Assembly: GCA_946807835.1 (NCBI GenBank)
Contig: OX327699.1
Location: forward strand, 2,783,001 to 2,847,000
Reading direction: 5' to 3'
Source of the DNA: Ailanthus altissimus
Lineage: Eukaryota > Streptophyta > Magnoliopsida > Sapindales > Simaroubaceae
Length of the DNA: 64,000 nt
A model generated the notes under the pieces. That model was given only the letters and a program-made list of their open reading frames with translations, did not search any database and was not told where the DNA came from. The translations under genes were made by a program, and so were the position numbers. Below are positions 11,580-24,151 of the stretch, piece after piece. Numbering within the stretch: position 1 is the stretch's first letter; every line of letters starts with the position of its first letter.

Positions 11580-13870
11580 TAAATCCTTTTGCATCTCCAC
11601 TGCTTCCCATCGGATATTTTAACAACCTTGTCGATGTGACGAAAGCTGTAAGATTGAATTAATAAATTCAAATTAGCCTTCCACTAAGACCATGGCCACA
11701 CTACTAGAAAGTACCCATCTTTAAAGTACCAAGTGGATAGGCTAATGCAAAATGGGCATATAAAAAGAATTCATGGCTAACCTATAAAAGGAAAAATATT
11801 GGCCTAATGAGAACCTAGAAACGGAGAACTCTCCTCAATAAGAAATTAACATGATAATCTTTGGAGGTCCTATGCTTGGAGAGATTCAAATAGACAAAAA
11901 TACTACTCTCAGTACTCATTAATAAGATACTAGGTGATGTACAACACCCAATCGAAAAACCACAATTCTAAACGATCTCTATTTTACACATGAGGATGCA
12001 TAAGGAGTTAGTTACTCGTATGACGATGTGCTGCTCATATCTATCCAGATAACTATAATTGAGGTAAATCAGGTACTTTTCAACACAGATAGCTCAGTAG
12101 ATATAATATTCAAAGAGACAAACTTGTGTCAAGAACTTGAAAATGGAAAGAGCATATGCCTCATTATACGAATTTGGAGACAAGTGCCATATCGTTAGGG
12201 ACTGTCAATTTGCCCATGTCTCTAGGGAAAAGACCTACTTCAAGACTATGATGGTCAATTTTGTGGTGGTCAATTAAGCAATGCCTCATAAAGTTATGTT
12301 GGGAAGAACTTTTATGAGAAACTCAAATACAGCCATAACTATCCATTATCTGAAATTAAACTTTCTTGTCAGAGATGAAGCAAGGTTATTAGTGGAGATC
12401 AAAAAGTAGCGAGAAGCTGCTATGCGACCTCATCTTAAAGAACTTTCTATATCTCAATAATAGATCTAAAGGAAGAGAGTGAATCTAAATCCCCGAAGCC
12501 AGCAAAAAAATAACTCTCAGTCCCCATTATACTAGAGGCAACTGAGAGGTAGTCAAGATAAGCTCGCAATTAGAGCTAGTGATAAAGAAAGAGCTGAGTA
12601 TATTGATAAGGGAGTTCTCGGACATCTTCTCCTTGTCATACGAAGATATGCCAGGAATAGACTCTACCCTAATCTCATACGCACTAGTCGTCAATTCATC
12701 CTTTAAACCGGTCAAACAAATAGGAAAAAAAATTAATTAAGAAAGAAATGAAGCTATCGTAATAGAGGTTGAGATACGCTTAGCAGAAGGATTCATCTAA
12801 GAAGTCCACTATCCAAAATAGTTGGCTAATATAATGCTGGTTAAGAAAGTTAATGAAAAGTAGAGAATGTTATACTTCACTTTTTTGAACAAAGTCTAAA
12901 GTAGAGAATGTTATACTTCACTTTTTTGAACAAAGTCTACCCCAAAGATAGCTTTCAACTTTCTAAGATAAATTAATTGGTAGACTCTATGGTCAAGCAT
13001 GCTCTTTTTAGCTTTATAGATATTTTCTCAAGATACAACCAAATTAAGATGTTTCCTTCCGACCAAGAAAAGATGTCATTCATTACTCATCAAAGAACTT
13101 ACTATTACAAGGTCATGCTATTCGGACTAAAAAATACAGGTGCCACCTGCCAAAGGCTCGTAAATAAATTATTTAAACTATTGATTGGGAAGAGCATTAA
13201 GGCATACGTGAACATTATGATGCAAAGTCAATTTAATCTAAGGACTATATAGGTCACCTAAGAAAGACCTTCAAGATCTTAAGAGAACACTACATAAAAT
13301 AGAACCCTAAAAAGTATGTCTTCGAGTTTGAATTAAAAGAATGCTTAGGATTTATAGTGGGTTAAAGAGAAATTGACGCCAATTCAAAAAAAATATTTGA
13401 GTGGTCCTCAAAATGAAATCCTTAAGCACCATCAAAGAAATATAAAGGCTAACAGGCCGAATCACTAACAAGTGCTTTGAATTTTTTTAAGCTATCTAAA
13501 ACAATGAGAAAATGAGGTGGACTCTTCTGTGCGAAGAAGCTTTTCAGATTATTCTAAAAATACATCTGGCCCAACCAATCCACATCGCCGTACCGAAAAC
13601 CAAGGACTAACTAGTCATTTATTTAGGGGTCTCAATACTAACAGTAAGTACAGTATTAGTCAAGAGTAAAGAGGAATTAAGAGACCAATATATTTTGCTA
13701 GTAAAGACTTCTCAAACCCCAAGACCCACTACCTATCAGTAGAAAAGGCTTCTAAATTGGCTTGAAATATGAGTTCCTTATACGAAGCACTACATACCTG
13801 AGCCTAGTTAATTCGTTTCTTATCCTCCTTGGTAAGCTTGGGCTTAGCCAACCAATACTTAGTTGAAAAT
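11580..13870 (+). mobile_element. Ty3/gypsy (Tat/Ogre-like) pol remnant, plus strand
   Basis: Broken Ty3/gypsy coding region. In order it shows the gag/PR junction (MIIFGGPMLGEIQ near 11850, LYFTHEDA*GVSYSYDDVLL near 11970-12040) and protease (VLFNTDSSVDIIFK near 12075, a DSS version of the D-S/T-G motif). Further on come VMLGRTFMRNSNTAITIHYL near 12295 and RT (VKKVNEKWRMLYFTFLNKV near 12840). RT continues open at 12977-13252 (FSRYNQIKMFPSDQEKMSFI, YYKVMLFGLKNTGATCQRLV), followed by RNase H-like words near 13615-13760. The NTGATCQRLVNKLF style is typical of Tat-lineage elements. In the usual YVDD position it reads YVNIMM. LTRs and integrase were not identified. Confidence 0.8.
12860..12941 (+). 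repeat. 41-bp perfect tandem duplication in gypsy RT
   Basis: Two adjacent copies (12860-12900 and 12901-12941) starting GTAGAGAATGTTATACTTCA, differing at most at the junction base. The duplicated DNA encodes the RT segment around WRMLYFTFLNKV, so the duplication postdates the loss of function. 41 bp is not a multiple of three and shifts the frame. Confidence 0.9.
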
Positions 13871-15193
13871 GAGGATAAAAATTATTAAGAACAAAATAAA
13901 AGATGAAGACATCACAGCTCAAGAATATGGATAAATTAATGCCTTTCTTATAAAAGACTCGAGAATATGACTAGCGACTAGATAGTCCCTTATGCTCTTG
14001 CACCTATTCCCTACCAACAAAGAAACACTAGTGTTTCCATTTAGTATTGTTTGAAGGCAAATCATTCACAAGGTCACCATAGCCAGCTTTATGCTACATA
14101 ACATAAAGGTCGATCAGTATCTTTCTATAGTTTAAATTTAGTTGGCATGGAACCATGTTTAAATAAGCCATCATATTCACCAAATAGGGTTAAAGAGGCA
14201 ACCTTAACCCCAAGTTAAAAAAACATAGATTGAGGGCTAAATCCTTAATCGGTGACACACTTGCATACTTATTTTTATTGGCATTCCTTGAAATAACTGC
14301 CTCTATGAAACTGAACCACCACCTTAGTTCGACAACCCCCTACCCCCCTTCTGCGCATGCATGATGGATGATAGGATGGGCAATCTAACTTAAGAGGGAC
14401 CTCGTCATAAGTCCAATAAGCAAAACTTTTTTCTTTTTCTTGGATTGGCTTGACTGGCCAGAGGCTCCCATCTGCTTCCAAGAAATATGGGATGGCATTA
14501 GGTTACTAGACATGTGTTCAAAATCACTAAGACCCTCAAGAAGCTCCATCGCATCCTTTACTCAAACAGGTCCTCACACTTTCAATCTAAGTCCTCAAAC
14601 CCCCTTAGCACTCTTATTATCTATTCCTCGAGCTCAGCTACTCCTAGTAGCCGAGCCTTCACAAAATCTACTAGACTCACGACCAAATATATTTTATGAG
14701 TCATCCATTGAAAGCATGATTTTCACACTTGAACAAATAGAGTGTGCACCCTATCAAAAGTTTGCTTAGATAGACTAAATAAGAATAACACTCAAAGTCT
14801 AAGACTCAAGATGAGCACTCAAGCTTTAAAAAATAAATCTAAAAATATACTAAATACAGAGAAAACACTCCAAAACAAAAATACACTTAAAGATAAGAAA
14901 GTTAGCACCAAAATACTTATGAAAAAATTACAAAATAAAAGAAGGATTGCATATGGAAATAGATTGCAAAGTGTGTGAGATTTTTGAATCACGAAAGCCT
15001 CTCTCTTAAAAACCATCAAGTAAAATCAAAATGATAGAGTAAAAGAAACTATTTTCTTATATACATAGTTTTCAGAAGCAATCATAGCAATTAACTGGAG
15101 ATTTAAAGGTTAGAGCACCTCCAAAGGTAAAATGTCTCTTTGAATAGACATATTCCCTTGAATGACATACCTTAGCAATTCGATCAACACTAC
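13871..15193. other. No recognisable gene; degraded repeat DNA
   Basis: Only short frames with no known motif. 14440-14769 (plus) and 14481-14275 (minus) overlap each other and lack coding signals. It may be the rest of the gypsy element (integrase and 3' LTR) decayed past recognition, which would fit its position directly after RNase H. Confidence 0.4.
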
Positions 15194-16523
15194 TGTTGTG
15201 AATTTTTATACTAAGTGTAAGTGTACGCTATTGGAAACAAGTAATATAATGATAAGTTGAGTGTCGATCCCACGAGGAATTGTTATTATACTTAACTAAT
15301 TACTAAAATTATGTCTTCTCACTTTTATTTAGACAAATGATGAATTTTGTTTTTGTTTATGTTAAAGTTAAAGTTAATCACTAAATCTATAAATCAATCC
15401 TAATTGTTCAAACAATGTAAAGCGCAATCACTAAATAAAGTGTATCTAGGATTATAGCTATCCTTCAATATAAATTCATTATCCCATTATTAATCCCTCG
15501 ATTTAATTATTGGTTACAACACTTATTTCATCACAAGCCTCTTTCAATAGTCAAGTGATTATACCTTAATCTATCAAATTCTTATATTCCTATGGTAATT
15601 CGAATAAATCAAGGTTCATTACGAACAAGTTGTATTGACTATACATGCCATGTAGGTATATTCCTATCCTATATCAAAACTTATAAATATTACTCAACAA
15701 TCATGTATCAATTTGTCTAGGTGTAAACAATAGGATGCCTTTTCTAAGTTTATCCTAATGTTCAATAATCATCCAATCACCATTCCTATCATATTGAAAG
15801 CATTAAGAACAACACAAATTGAATAATAAACTGAATTCATAACAATAGGAATCAAATACTACAATTAAGTCCACATATTGAGTTTAAGACTACAATTTAA
15901 GATAATGAAATTAAATCAACATAACAAGAGTTTAATTGCTAAATAACAATAAATAAATATTATACAACCAATCCTAAGCCAAATTTATAAAGACAATGGT
16001 GCCTCCATTCAATCCATGGCCTTTGGTTGAATCCTCCAAAAGTTAGCCAAAATGCTCTTGATTGTGTAATCTCTCTCCAAAATAGGTTTAAATATTGTTT
16101 TTGCACAATATATTGATGATTTCTGGGTTAGAAACATATTGAATTGAGAAAAAATTTGATTAGGTTAAGTTAGGGGCTGAAGTCTCGCGTTTAGAGGTGA
16201 AATAAAGTATTTATAGAATCATCGAAACACTAGAGCATTCACTATTTAATGTTTGGGCATTCATCAGTTGTATGAACACTGGGGCGGTGGTCACTATAGT
16301 AAAAGTAATGTAGCAAATAAATGTTTGCAAATACTATTTATATTTACTGTAGCAACAATTGTAGCAATTTTCCCTCATTTGCTATAATTTAATAATTTCC
16401 TATATTCTTCTGATTTAACCCTGTAATAACAACGTTTAACATATAGTAGCCCTTAAATTACTCAAAAATAAACAATTACTAAGATAAATGGGGTCAAATT
16501 ATGGATCCAAAATATACTCATCA
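15194..16523 (-). mobile_element. Athila-like LTR, minus orientation
   Basis: About 1.33 kb from TGTTGTGAATTTTTA to ATACTCATCA. The left end (TAAGTGTACGCTATTGG, AAACAAGTAATATAATGATA, GTCGATCCCACGAGGAATTG) has the same word order as the LTR ends at 17375 and 25807, so a related Athila-group family is inferred. No flanking 5-bp duplication was found by eye (ACTAC versus ATTAT), so it may be a remnant of a full element or have misjudged ends. No coding capacity. Confidence 0.6.
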
Positions 16524-16714
16524 ATTATTACTCCTAGATGAAACCACGTCATTGTAAATTCAAAAACAAAATAAGACAACTGTTCAGTAAGTTGCCTGTC
16601 AATGTGGATTCTTCAAAAGGTTGGCAAACATAAAATGCCTCCTTTCAAACAACTAGTCTTATCACTTCTATGAACACACGATTGCGTAATGTGAGCCAGA
16701 GATAATTTACAAAT

Positions 16715-17173
16715 GAGAATCTCACTAAACTATTGAATCCATCCTTTACGAAGAAATTTACAAAGGATAATCTCACTAAATTAGTGCATTTATTCCCCTA
16801 TGAAGATATTTACAAAGGGGAATCTCACTAAATTAGTGCATCCAATTACCATACAAAGTCATTTACAAAGGAAAATCTCCTTAACCAGTGCATCCATTCC
16901 CCCACTAAGACATTTATAAAAGAGAATTTCATTAAATCAGTGCACTCATTCCCCTTATGAAGACATTTACAAAGGGGAATCTCACTAAATTAGTGCATCT
17001 ATTCCCTTACAAAGACATTTTGCAAGGTGAATCTTACTGAACAGTGTATCCACTCCCTTATGAAGATATTTAAAAAAGGGAATCTCACTAGATCATTGCA
17101 TCTATTCTCCTAGAAATACATTTACAAAGGAGAATCTCATTTACTAGTGCATTCATTCACCGACAAAGACATA
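16715..17173 (+). repeat. Minisatellite, about nine units of 52 bp
   Basis: Tandem units of about 52 bp with consensus words AATCTCACTAAATTAGTGCA, TCCATTCCCC, TATGAAGAC and ATTTACAAAGG. Nine units can be counted, each diverged by roughly 10-25% by eye, with small length changes. It lies between an Athila-like LTR and the next Athila-like element, so it is likely internal or UTR DNA of one of them. No sustained open frame. Confidence 0.85.
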
Positions 17174-17374
17174 ATACTCCATCCCAACCACTACCTTAAA
17201 TTGACAAGACGAGGATTCAAGCCAAACACAATAAAAGGCACTATGAATACTACCTAATCCATGAGACATACTCATAAAGTTTTAAGTGTTAATAAGTTAA
17301 TACTGAAAACTAAGGAACCCATATTTTCCATTGGATTCTGGCATACAAGCTCAATCATTACAAAGCCCACATAT

Positions 17375-18540
17375 TGTGTTGTATTAGAGCTCAAGTGCAT
17401 ACTATCACAAACAAGTAATATAATGGGATTAAATATTATTCCCATGATGACTTGTTATTATAATTTTCTAAGTACTGACCTATATCAGTTCTCAATTTAT
17501 CCAAATGACTGTTTAAAAGGTGTAGAATTTGTAAAGTTACAAACAAAAATAAGTTTAGGGTTTCAATATTCACTCTACACTTTGCCCAAATCAATTATTC
17601 CCCTCTTTGAATCAATTATTCAATTAGAATTACTACCCCAAGAATTTTAAATTACCTACAAGCCTCTTCTAATGGTCAAGTAAGAATATTTCTTTTAATA
17701 AACTCACTATATTCCTATGTGAATATGTTATTTAAGTATATTTCTATCTTACATGAACTCATTATAATCAATGATCATATATTATTCTATCAATGGCTAA
17801 ACCTAAATTACCTTTTCCAAGTTCATAAATGTTACCTAATCAATCTAGATGCTGATCAAGTGTCTAAAAAGCATAAAATACAAGATAGAACAAACAAGTC
17901 AGTTAATGAATAATATGAATAAAAGGGTTCAAACTACATATCTAGATCCAATTGAATCCCTAAACGAAACATTAGATCATGTGGAAATAATGAGTTCTAG
18001 AGCATAATAAAATTAACATCATAGAAATCATAGAAAACTAGACAATAAAGAACAAAGAAATAAAACCATGTTGTTGCAATCTTCTCGCCCTTTCAATTGT
18101 CCTAAAAAATATTTTAAACTCTCAATGAGTTATTATTTCCATTGCTCCTCTTCTTTCTTCTCTTGAAATAGGATTTTTGGTCTTTTATTTTTTGTTTTCA
18201 AATTAGGAAAAACTTTGAATGCAAGTTAGATTCGAATTTTTATATTTAGCACCCAGCATGGCTTTTTAGTGCTATGGAGTATACATTTTTCCCATTTTGG
18301 CTTTTTCTGGTCATTTAAGTGTTGCAATGCTAAGCACTATAGTAAAGTTATTATAGTAGGTTATTGTAGCAGAATTGATATTTTTGCTTTGTTTTCTTTA
18401 GATTATTATCCTTATTTGCTCCATTGACTTTCAATCTACAAAATGATTATAAAGCATATGAAAATCCTAAAATTCACACTTAAAATGAATGAATGCTAAA
18501 TCTATGGATGCTTAAATATTATAATAAAATACACCTACCA
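17375..18540 (-). mobile_element. 3' LTR of the Athila-like element
   Basis: Plus-strand view: TGTGTTGTATTAGAGCTCAA ... ACACCTACCA. It matches the LTR at 25807-27098 in block order (AAACAAGTRATATAAT, CTAAGTACTGRCCTATATCA, CCCTCTTTGAAT, CAAGCCTCTTC, ATCAATGGCTAAACCTAAA, GACTTTCAATCTACAAAATGA). On its right the minus strand reads AAGTTTGAGGGAGT, a PPT. The open frame at 17261-17650 crosses the LTR edge and is not a gene. Confidence 0.78.
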
Positions 18541-19771
18541 AACTCCCTCAAACTTAACAATTTGCTCATCCTCAAGCAAAGAGAGAAAACTAAAACCTAG
18601 ACAAAGAAATAGCAAGTTGATTGATGTTTAACTTGTCTCAAAGATTGCATATAATATACGACTCATGAAAAACTTCAGATACCATAAAAGTAAGAATGTC
18701 AATCTATGCACTAACCTTACCCTATATGTGATTTACTTGGTGTCTGTGTATATGTGTGCGCGCGTGCGTGTAGGTGATTATAATCAATCATTCACACTCA
18801 GATCAATTTATACACATAAGGATGCAAAACAATTGTCTCGAATAATTTTTATTAACATTTCATATTCTTGCATTTCATACCACTCTTTACTAATGTAGAT
18901 ACACATATAACTAATTTCAAATAGGTTTTTATTAAGCTTGTAATGTATGGTTATGTGAAGGTAGGATAAAATGAATAAATTGGCTTAATTCACACCATAA
19001 ACACACGTTTTTGTGTTTGGATCATCCCTACCTTTCTTCAATTTTCCCAAGGATCCCCCAAAACTTATTTTATACTTTCTTTGTCTACTTTGTTGATTAA
19101 TCTTTTTTTTTTTCTTTCTTTTTAAATCTAGGAGTCTAGTAAAATTTATCCAGATTTTCAATTTTTTTTTTTAAATAATCAAATAAATCACTATACCCAC
19201 AAACTTAAATTTTTACAACCTCTAATGAACAATTAAAATCCAAAACCGCTCTTTATTTCACTCATTCTTATAAATTTATTAATTTTCACATAATAAAACC
19301 ACTATGCTTACATTGTGAAGGGTGTTATAAAGGAAAATTTATTTAAAAGCTAAGGAATAGATATTGTTAACAAAGAAAGAATAATCATTAGGCTTAGTGG
19401 GTGACTAAGGATAAAAACATATAAAAGTAGGCTCAAACGATTCAAACATGATCTAAAATTATTTTTTTAATCATAATCAATTTAAAATTTTCCATCGAGT
19501 GGTAATTAAACAAGTTTTAGAATGTGTGAAACTCTATGTGTCCTTGTTATGCATAAATATTTTCTTAGTAGGAAACAAACTAAATAACTTCAATGTGTTC
19601 AAGAAATCACAAATAAAGCAAAACTTAATACAAGGATTAAACATAAGGATAATTGTAATATCTATCATTTTTCAAGAGAACTACTCCCTCCCCCAAACTT
19701 AAGATTAACATTATCCTCAATGAAAAGAAATAAGAATAAAACACTGCCCAGACAGCAGAGGCATGCTCACT
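18541..19771 (-). mobile_element. 3' untranslated part of the Athila-like element
   Basis: AT-rich sequence between the PPT and the nested solo LTR. It has no motif-bearing frame; 18665-18898 and 19499-19702 are open by chance. CCCCCAAACTTAAG-type tracts near 19690, seen on the plus strand as CTCCCTCCCCCAAACTTAAG, are a second PPT-like run. Confidence 0.5.
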
Positions 19772-22320
19772 TGCAATAACCACTTATCCACAACCAGTAA
19801 GAATAAATATTTATATATAAATAAATATACATATTTTATTTATATGTGGGTGATACTTGATTTATGTATTGTTATTAGTAGTGTTTGTATAGATTAAGGA
19901 CCCACTATTAGTATTTTATTTATTTGCAAGACTTTAGATTTATTTTAGGGACCAAATTGTAATACTTTGAAAGTTTTATAGGCTAATTCGTAAATACTAA
20001 AAGTTAGCCTCTTAGTATAAAAATACACATTTTAAACCCTAATTCACTCATTTTTGGTCGAGCTATCCCTTTTAGAGAGAGAAAAGATAGAAATAAAGGG
20101 GAGAGAAAGAGGAGAAGAAGAATAAAAAGAATAAGAAATTAGAATTTTAGGTTTTAAGAGGTACATCATAACTCTTTCTCAATTTATCGGTGTTAATTAA
20201 GTTAATTTATTTAAGTTTTGATTTTTTAAAATATGTACAATTGAGGATTTGATGTGAATTTTGTAAGATATTGTGAGAATTGATAATGATTATGTAGATA
20301 GCTTGATAAATTATGATGAAATGCAGAACTTCCACTTGATAGTCTTTTGATCCAGAAATTTTATAAATTGTTGTACTTTGATTCTGGTTTATGATTTTGA
20401 TAATATACAATTATACATGTCTAGAATTATTTAAAACTTTGAATCGATTGAAAATTCCAAAAATTGAATTTGTAGTGAATTTACCAAAATGACCCTAAAA
20501 TTCTAAAACTTTTCTATATTAACAGTATGATACAGTGACAAATAATTTTTGATATGCTGAATGATCTTCAAAAATTACAATTTCTTGGAATAGGATAATT
20601 TTATATGTCTAATATGATATACTCAAAATTGAGAATTTAGATTAATGTGGTTAAATTGTTATGATTTTCTAAAGTGTATCAGCTCATTGCAGTATTTGAT
20701 TAACAGATTTGTAAAGTTATGGAATAAAATAGTTTTAAGATACTTTTGGGAGTGATTTTGAAATGAAATATTTATCATGGATTGATATATGTGTCAAGGG
20801 TAATTCTATGATAGTTTTATAATTTTTTAGTTAGTATATGATTTTATAAAATTGGGAGATTGAATACTGTTCAGTAAATATCTTGATCCTATCAGAGTAA
20901 TAGTTTAGATTTGATGGTGTTTATAGAATAGATTGTGTATGAATTATGATATAATATTCATATATAAGAAGGATATATGAGTCAAGAATGTATATTCTTA
21001 TTTTGGAGTAATTGGACATCATGTGATGTATAAAAAAAATTTGTTAAGTGTAAGTGATCAGAATGATAAGTTTTGAGAAACTAAGTAATTAGACCAATTC
21101 GATGTGATAAGTGCAATATGTGTAATTTTGTAAGCTATTTAAGTGTTTTGTGTGAATGTTAAGGCTTATGAAAGGATTAATCTCCATTGATAGGTTAAGG
21201 AGAATTAAGCCTTGTAGCCGAAAGTTCTAAGAGGTAAGTATACTAGACTTTTAGTGAAATCACAATAAACATAGTAATTGTTATGTATGATTTTGTAACT
21301 GTGCTTAGGAATATGTTTATGTTATGCAAAGTATATTTATGAAATGTGAAACATGTGTTTATAAATGTGAGCATGGACATACATGACATATATGTGTTTG
21401 TGAAAGTGAGCTTTCAAAATGAAATGTGTTTAACAAAGAAAGCTTTTGAAGGGTAATATGTTCATAAGAAACATGTTGTGTTTTGAGGATGCTTGAACTC
21501 ACTGTTGACTTAGTAGGCATCTTATATGATTTGTGGAGCCTTTATGTGTGGCCTTTTCTTCGGGATTGGTATATGTTATGTGTTCCTATGTAGGGAGGAT
21601 CCTATTGGTACCTAAAGGAAAAGTGAGTCATCACATTCGTGTGGTGGCGTATTGATGCATGTAAGAGGACTCACCGATGATCAGGGTGAGGGTTTAGTTC
21701 TTACCTTCGGGTATGAGCATTATATATATGTAATTTAAACCTCACTTGTACTATTCCTCTCATAGAGTATGTCACCTACGAGTGACATTTTGCTCATTAT
21801 GTGATATGTGATATGGAAGTCCTACTAAGTAGTAGTTGAGTGATGGTATTCCTATTATATGTTTTGAAAGAATGTGTAAGCACTTACCTGGCATGTGATT
21901 TGATAAGATTTTGATTTTGATTTATCACAGCATATCATACACATGCATTGTGTACATATATGTATTTGTATTTTGATATATGAAAAACTAGTATGCTTAC
22001 GGAATTTGACAAGGCTTCTGTTGTCTCTTGGATTCCTTAAGTTACTGAGTGTTTCATTTAGGAACGCGTGGGTTAAGATATTTGATTTGTCCCTATTGAA
22101 TAAATGCTTACGTATTATTTTATTAAATGTGGTTATATTTGGTTTAAGTTTTACCAAGTGTGGTTATAAGTTGATTTTAATGTTGAACTTACTAGCAACT
22201 TACTAAGGATTCCTATGTTGAATTAAAGTTTAAAATTTTATGCAATATTTTATAAGTGAAAATTATTGAATGGATGTAAGTTATGTCGTGTGTTAGATCT
22301 TTTGGGTCTGGGGCGTGACA
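19772..22320 (+). mobile_element. Solo LTR of a long-LTR Ty3/gypsy family (TSD TCACT)
   Basis: A 2549-bp TG...CA sequence (TGCAATAACC ... GGGGCGTGACA) flanked by perfect TCACT duplications at 19767-19771 and 22321-22325. In plus orientation a TATA-like box (AGTATAAAAATAC, about 20017) is followed by an AAACCCTAATTC leader and a GAGAGAGAAAAG tract, the promoter layout of plant chromovirus (Del/Tekay-type) LTRs. The GGGGCGTGACA end is also typical of them, though the lineage is inferred. No internal domain, so it is a solo LTR. The overlapping frames at 21855-22206 are not genes. Inserted into the 3' part of the Athila-like element. Confidence 0.85.
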
Positions 22321-22325
22321 TCACT

Positions 22326-22960
22326 CATCTATCATGCCAATCAAATAGTCATCCTTGTTATAATCTTCATCCATAAGTTATGGCAGAGAGGCTAGATAAG
22401 TTGGTGTGACTCAATGCTACGGCTTAGAAATTAGAGGTTTTTTCTCATTGTTGGTGTTGCGGCTTAACTTCTTAGTGCCATGGCACTAAGGCTCTAAATT
22501 TATGGATACTACGATCCTACATCTTAATGTTGCAGTGCTGAACTACTATTTTTCTAATTTTATTTTAAGAACAAAAATTACCTAAAAAATTCTTGGATTG
22601 CCTCCCAAGAAGTGTTTGATTTAATGTCATCGGTTTGGCATCCTCCTTTCTTTATGTTGGATCATTTAGAGTATCAGAGGACTTCACCTAATTGATCTCT
22701 CCTCCACAATATTTCTTAAGACAATTATTCATTAGCTTTAAAGGTCCTCTTAGAACTCTCATCCTTAACTTTCATAACTTCGTAAGAGTACTCTAAAGAA
22801 ATAGCTCTGACCATCTTGTTCTCAATTTTTCTGAGAAGAATTTTAATCTTAAACAAAAGAGAAAACCCTACCAACCTAGTTTGAATTCCTGCTCTATAAT
22901 CTTCTTATCATGCCTCTTTGTAGTCTTTCCTTGATATAGCTATATTTTCTTACAAGCTTT
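22326..22960 (-). pseudogene. Athila-like integrase C-terminal tail and 3' spacer
   Basis: The minus strand near 22960-22840 reads ELHSKACKKI, then KTTKRHDKKIIEQEFKLG, LRLKFFSEKLRTRWS. This corresponds to the conserved end of Athila/Tat integrases (K-W-H-D-K-K-I, [25 protein letters not shown] pattern). Near 22615 the LLGRQ-type word (CTTCTTGGGAGGCAATCC) that commonly follows Athila integrase is also present. Stops break the frame. Confidence 0.75.
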
Positions 22961-23077
22961 GGAATGTAATTCATCTGTTTCATGTGACTGTAAGAGGCGA
23001 TTTCTTCAATTATGTATACTATGCTGATTCTAGACAATTTTTAAAATTCTCCTAAAAGCTTCATTGCTTTGAAAATT

Positions 23078-23329
23078 TTAAATATCACCTCTTTGTCTTG
23101 GACTATCATTATAAGTTCTTTTTATTTTAATATCTATGAATGGTTTACCCGTAGCTGAGAATGGTCTTCCAATGATAATTGAAATATCACAATCCTTCTC
23201 TATATCAAGAACAATAAAATCTACTATAAATATGAATTTGTTAACTTTTACCAACACATCTTCAATTATGCCCCTTAGATAGGTAAATGATTGATCATTA
23301 AGTTGCAACGTAACATTTGGTATCTTCAT
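23078..23329 (-). pseudogene. Athila-like aspartic protease fragment
   Basis: An 83-residue minus-strand stretch reading VTLQLNDQSFTYLRGIIEDV, LVKVNKFIFIVDFIVLDIE and IIIGRPFSATGKPFID. The PRGIIEDVLVKVDKFIFPVDFVVLD...ILGRPFLATG pattern is diagnostic of Athila-lineage protease. The segment with the catalytic D-S/T-G lies upstream and is degraded. The next recognisable pol piece is already the integrase tail. Confidence 0.82.
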
Positions 23330-24151
23330 TTACCTCAATCCCAACTTCTTGACAACAACATCACTTTTATTCTAGCTTGTAGGTCACATAGAGTTTTACC
23401 AAAGATTTGGTTTCTAATAATGTATGGAATAGTAAAGTTCTATGGGTCTTTGAGCTGTAGAGGTAGTTTTTCTATAAAACAATGTTATTTTCTTCTGTTA
23501 AGGCCATTGTTTTAAAATCTCCAAATCTCTTTTTCTTTGACAATAAGTCTTTCATAAACTTGACATAATTGGACATTTACTCCAATGCATCAGCAAAAAG
23601 AATATTGATGTGCGGTTTTTTTAATACATTTATGAATTTTGAGAACTGTTTATCAAGTTTTTGCTTTTGAAGATGTTGGGGAAATGACAGTGATGAATTG
23701 TTTACGAACTCAACTTGCTCTTCTTTATCACATCTTTTTCTTTCTCTTCTTAAGTTTACTTCTTCTCTTTATTCTTTAATATATGTTCAAGAGGTCTTTC
23801 CTTTTACTATGATTGCTTAATAGTATTTAGTACCTCTTTCCTACTCCTCAAGGTGATTGCCTTGTAGTATTCTTGACCTCTCTTTAGATTTAATTTTTTA
23901 TTGCTTGGCAAAGATCCTTGTGGACGGTTATTTATAATTATGGCCAATTAACCTACTTGAGTCTTGAAACTCTATAATAAAGTTGCTTGGCTTTAGAGAA
24001 GAGTTTCTTAACCCTATAAAAGTGTATCAGTTAACTTCATGTACTACATAAACATCTCTTCTAAAGTCGACTTCTTCTCATGTTGTGGTGTTGGCTGTGA
24101 TGGAAATTTAGAAGGACTTATAGGCCTCGATGATTGTCCTTAAACACTACT

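Noticed and set aside
14275..14978. Cluster of overlapping frames on both strands as a possible gene
   Set aside because: The frames overlap in several phases without domain similarity, and the region follows a decayed gypsy pol, so repeat debris is more likely.
16715..17173. CRISPR-like array
   Set aside because: Units are contiguous and diverged without unique spacers, and this is plant nuclear DNA; it is a minisatellite.
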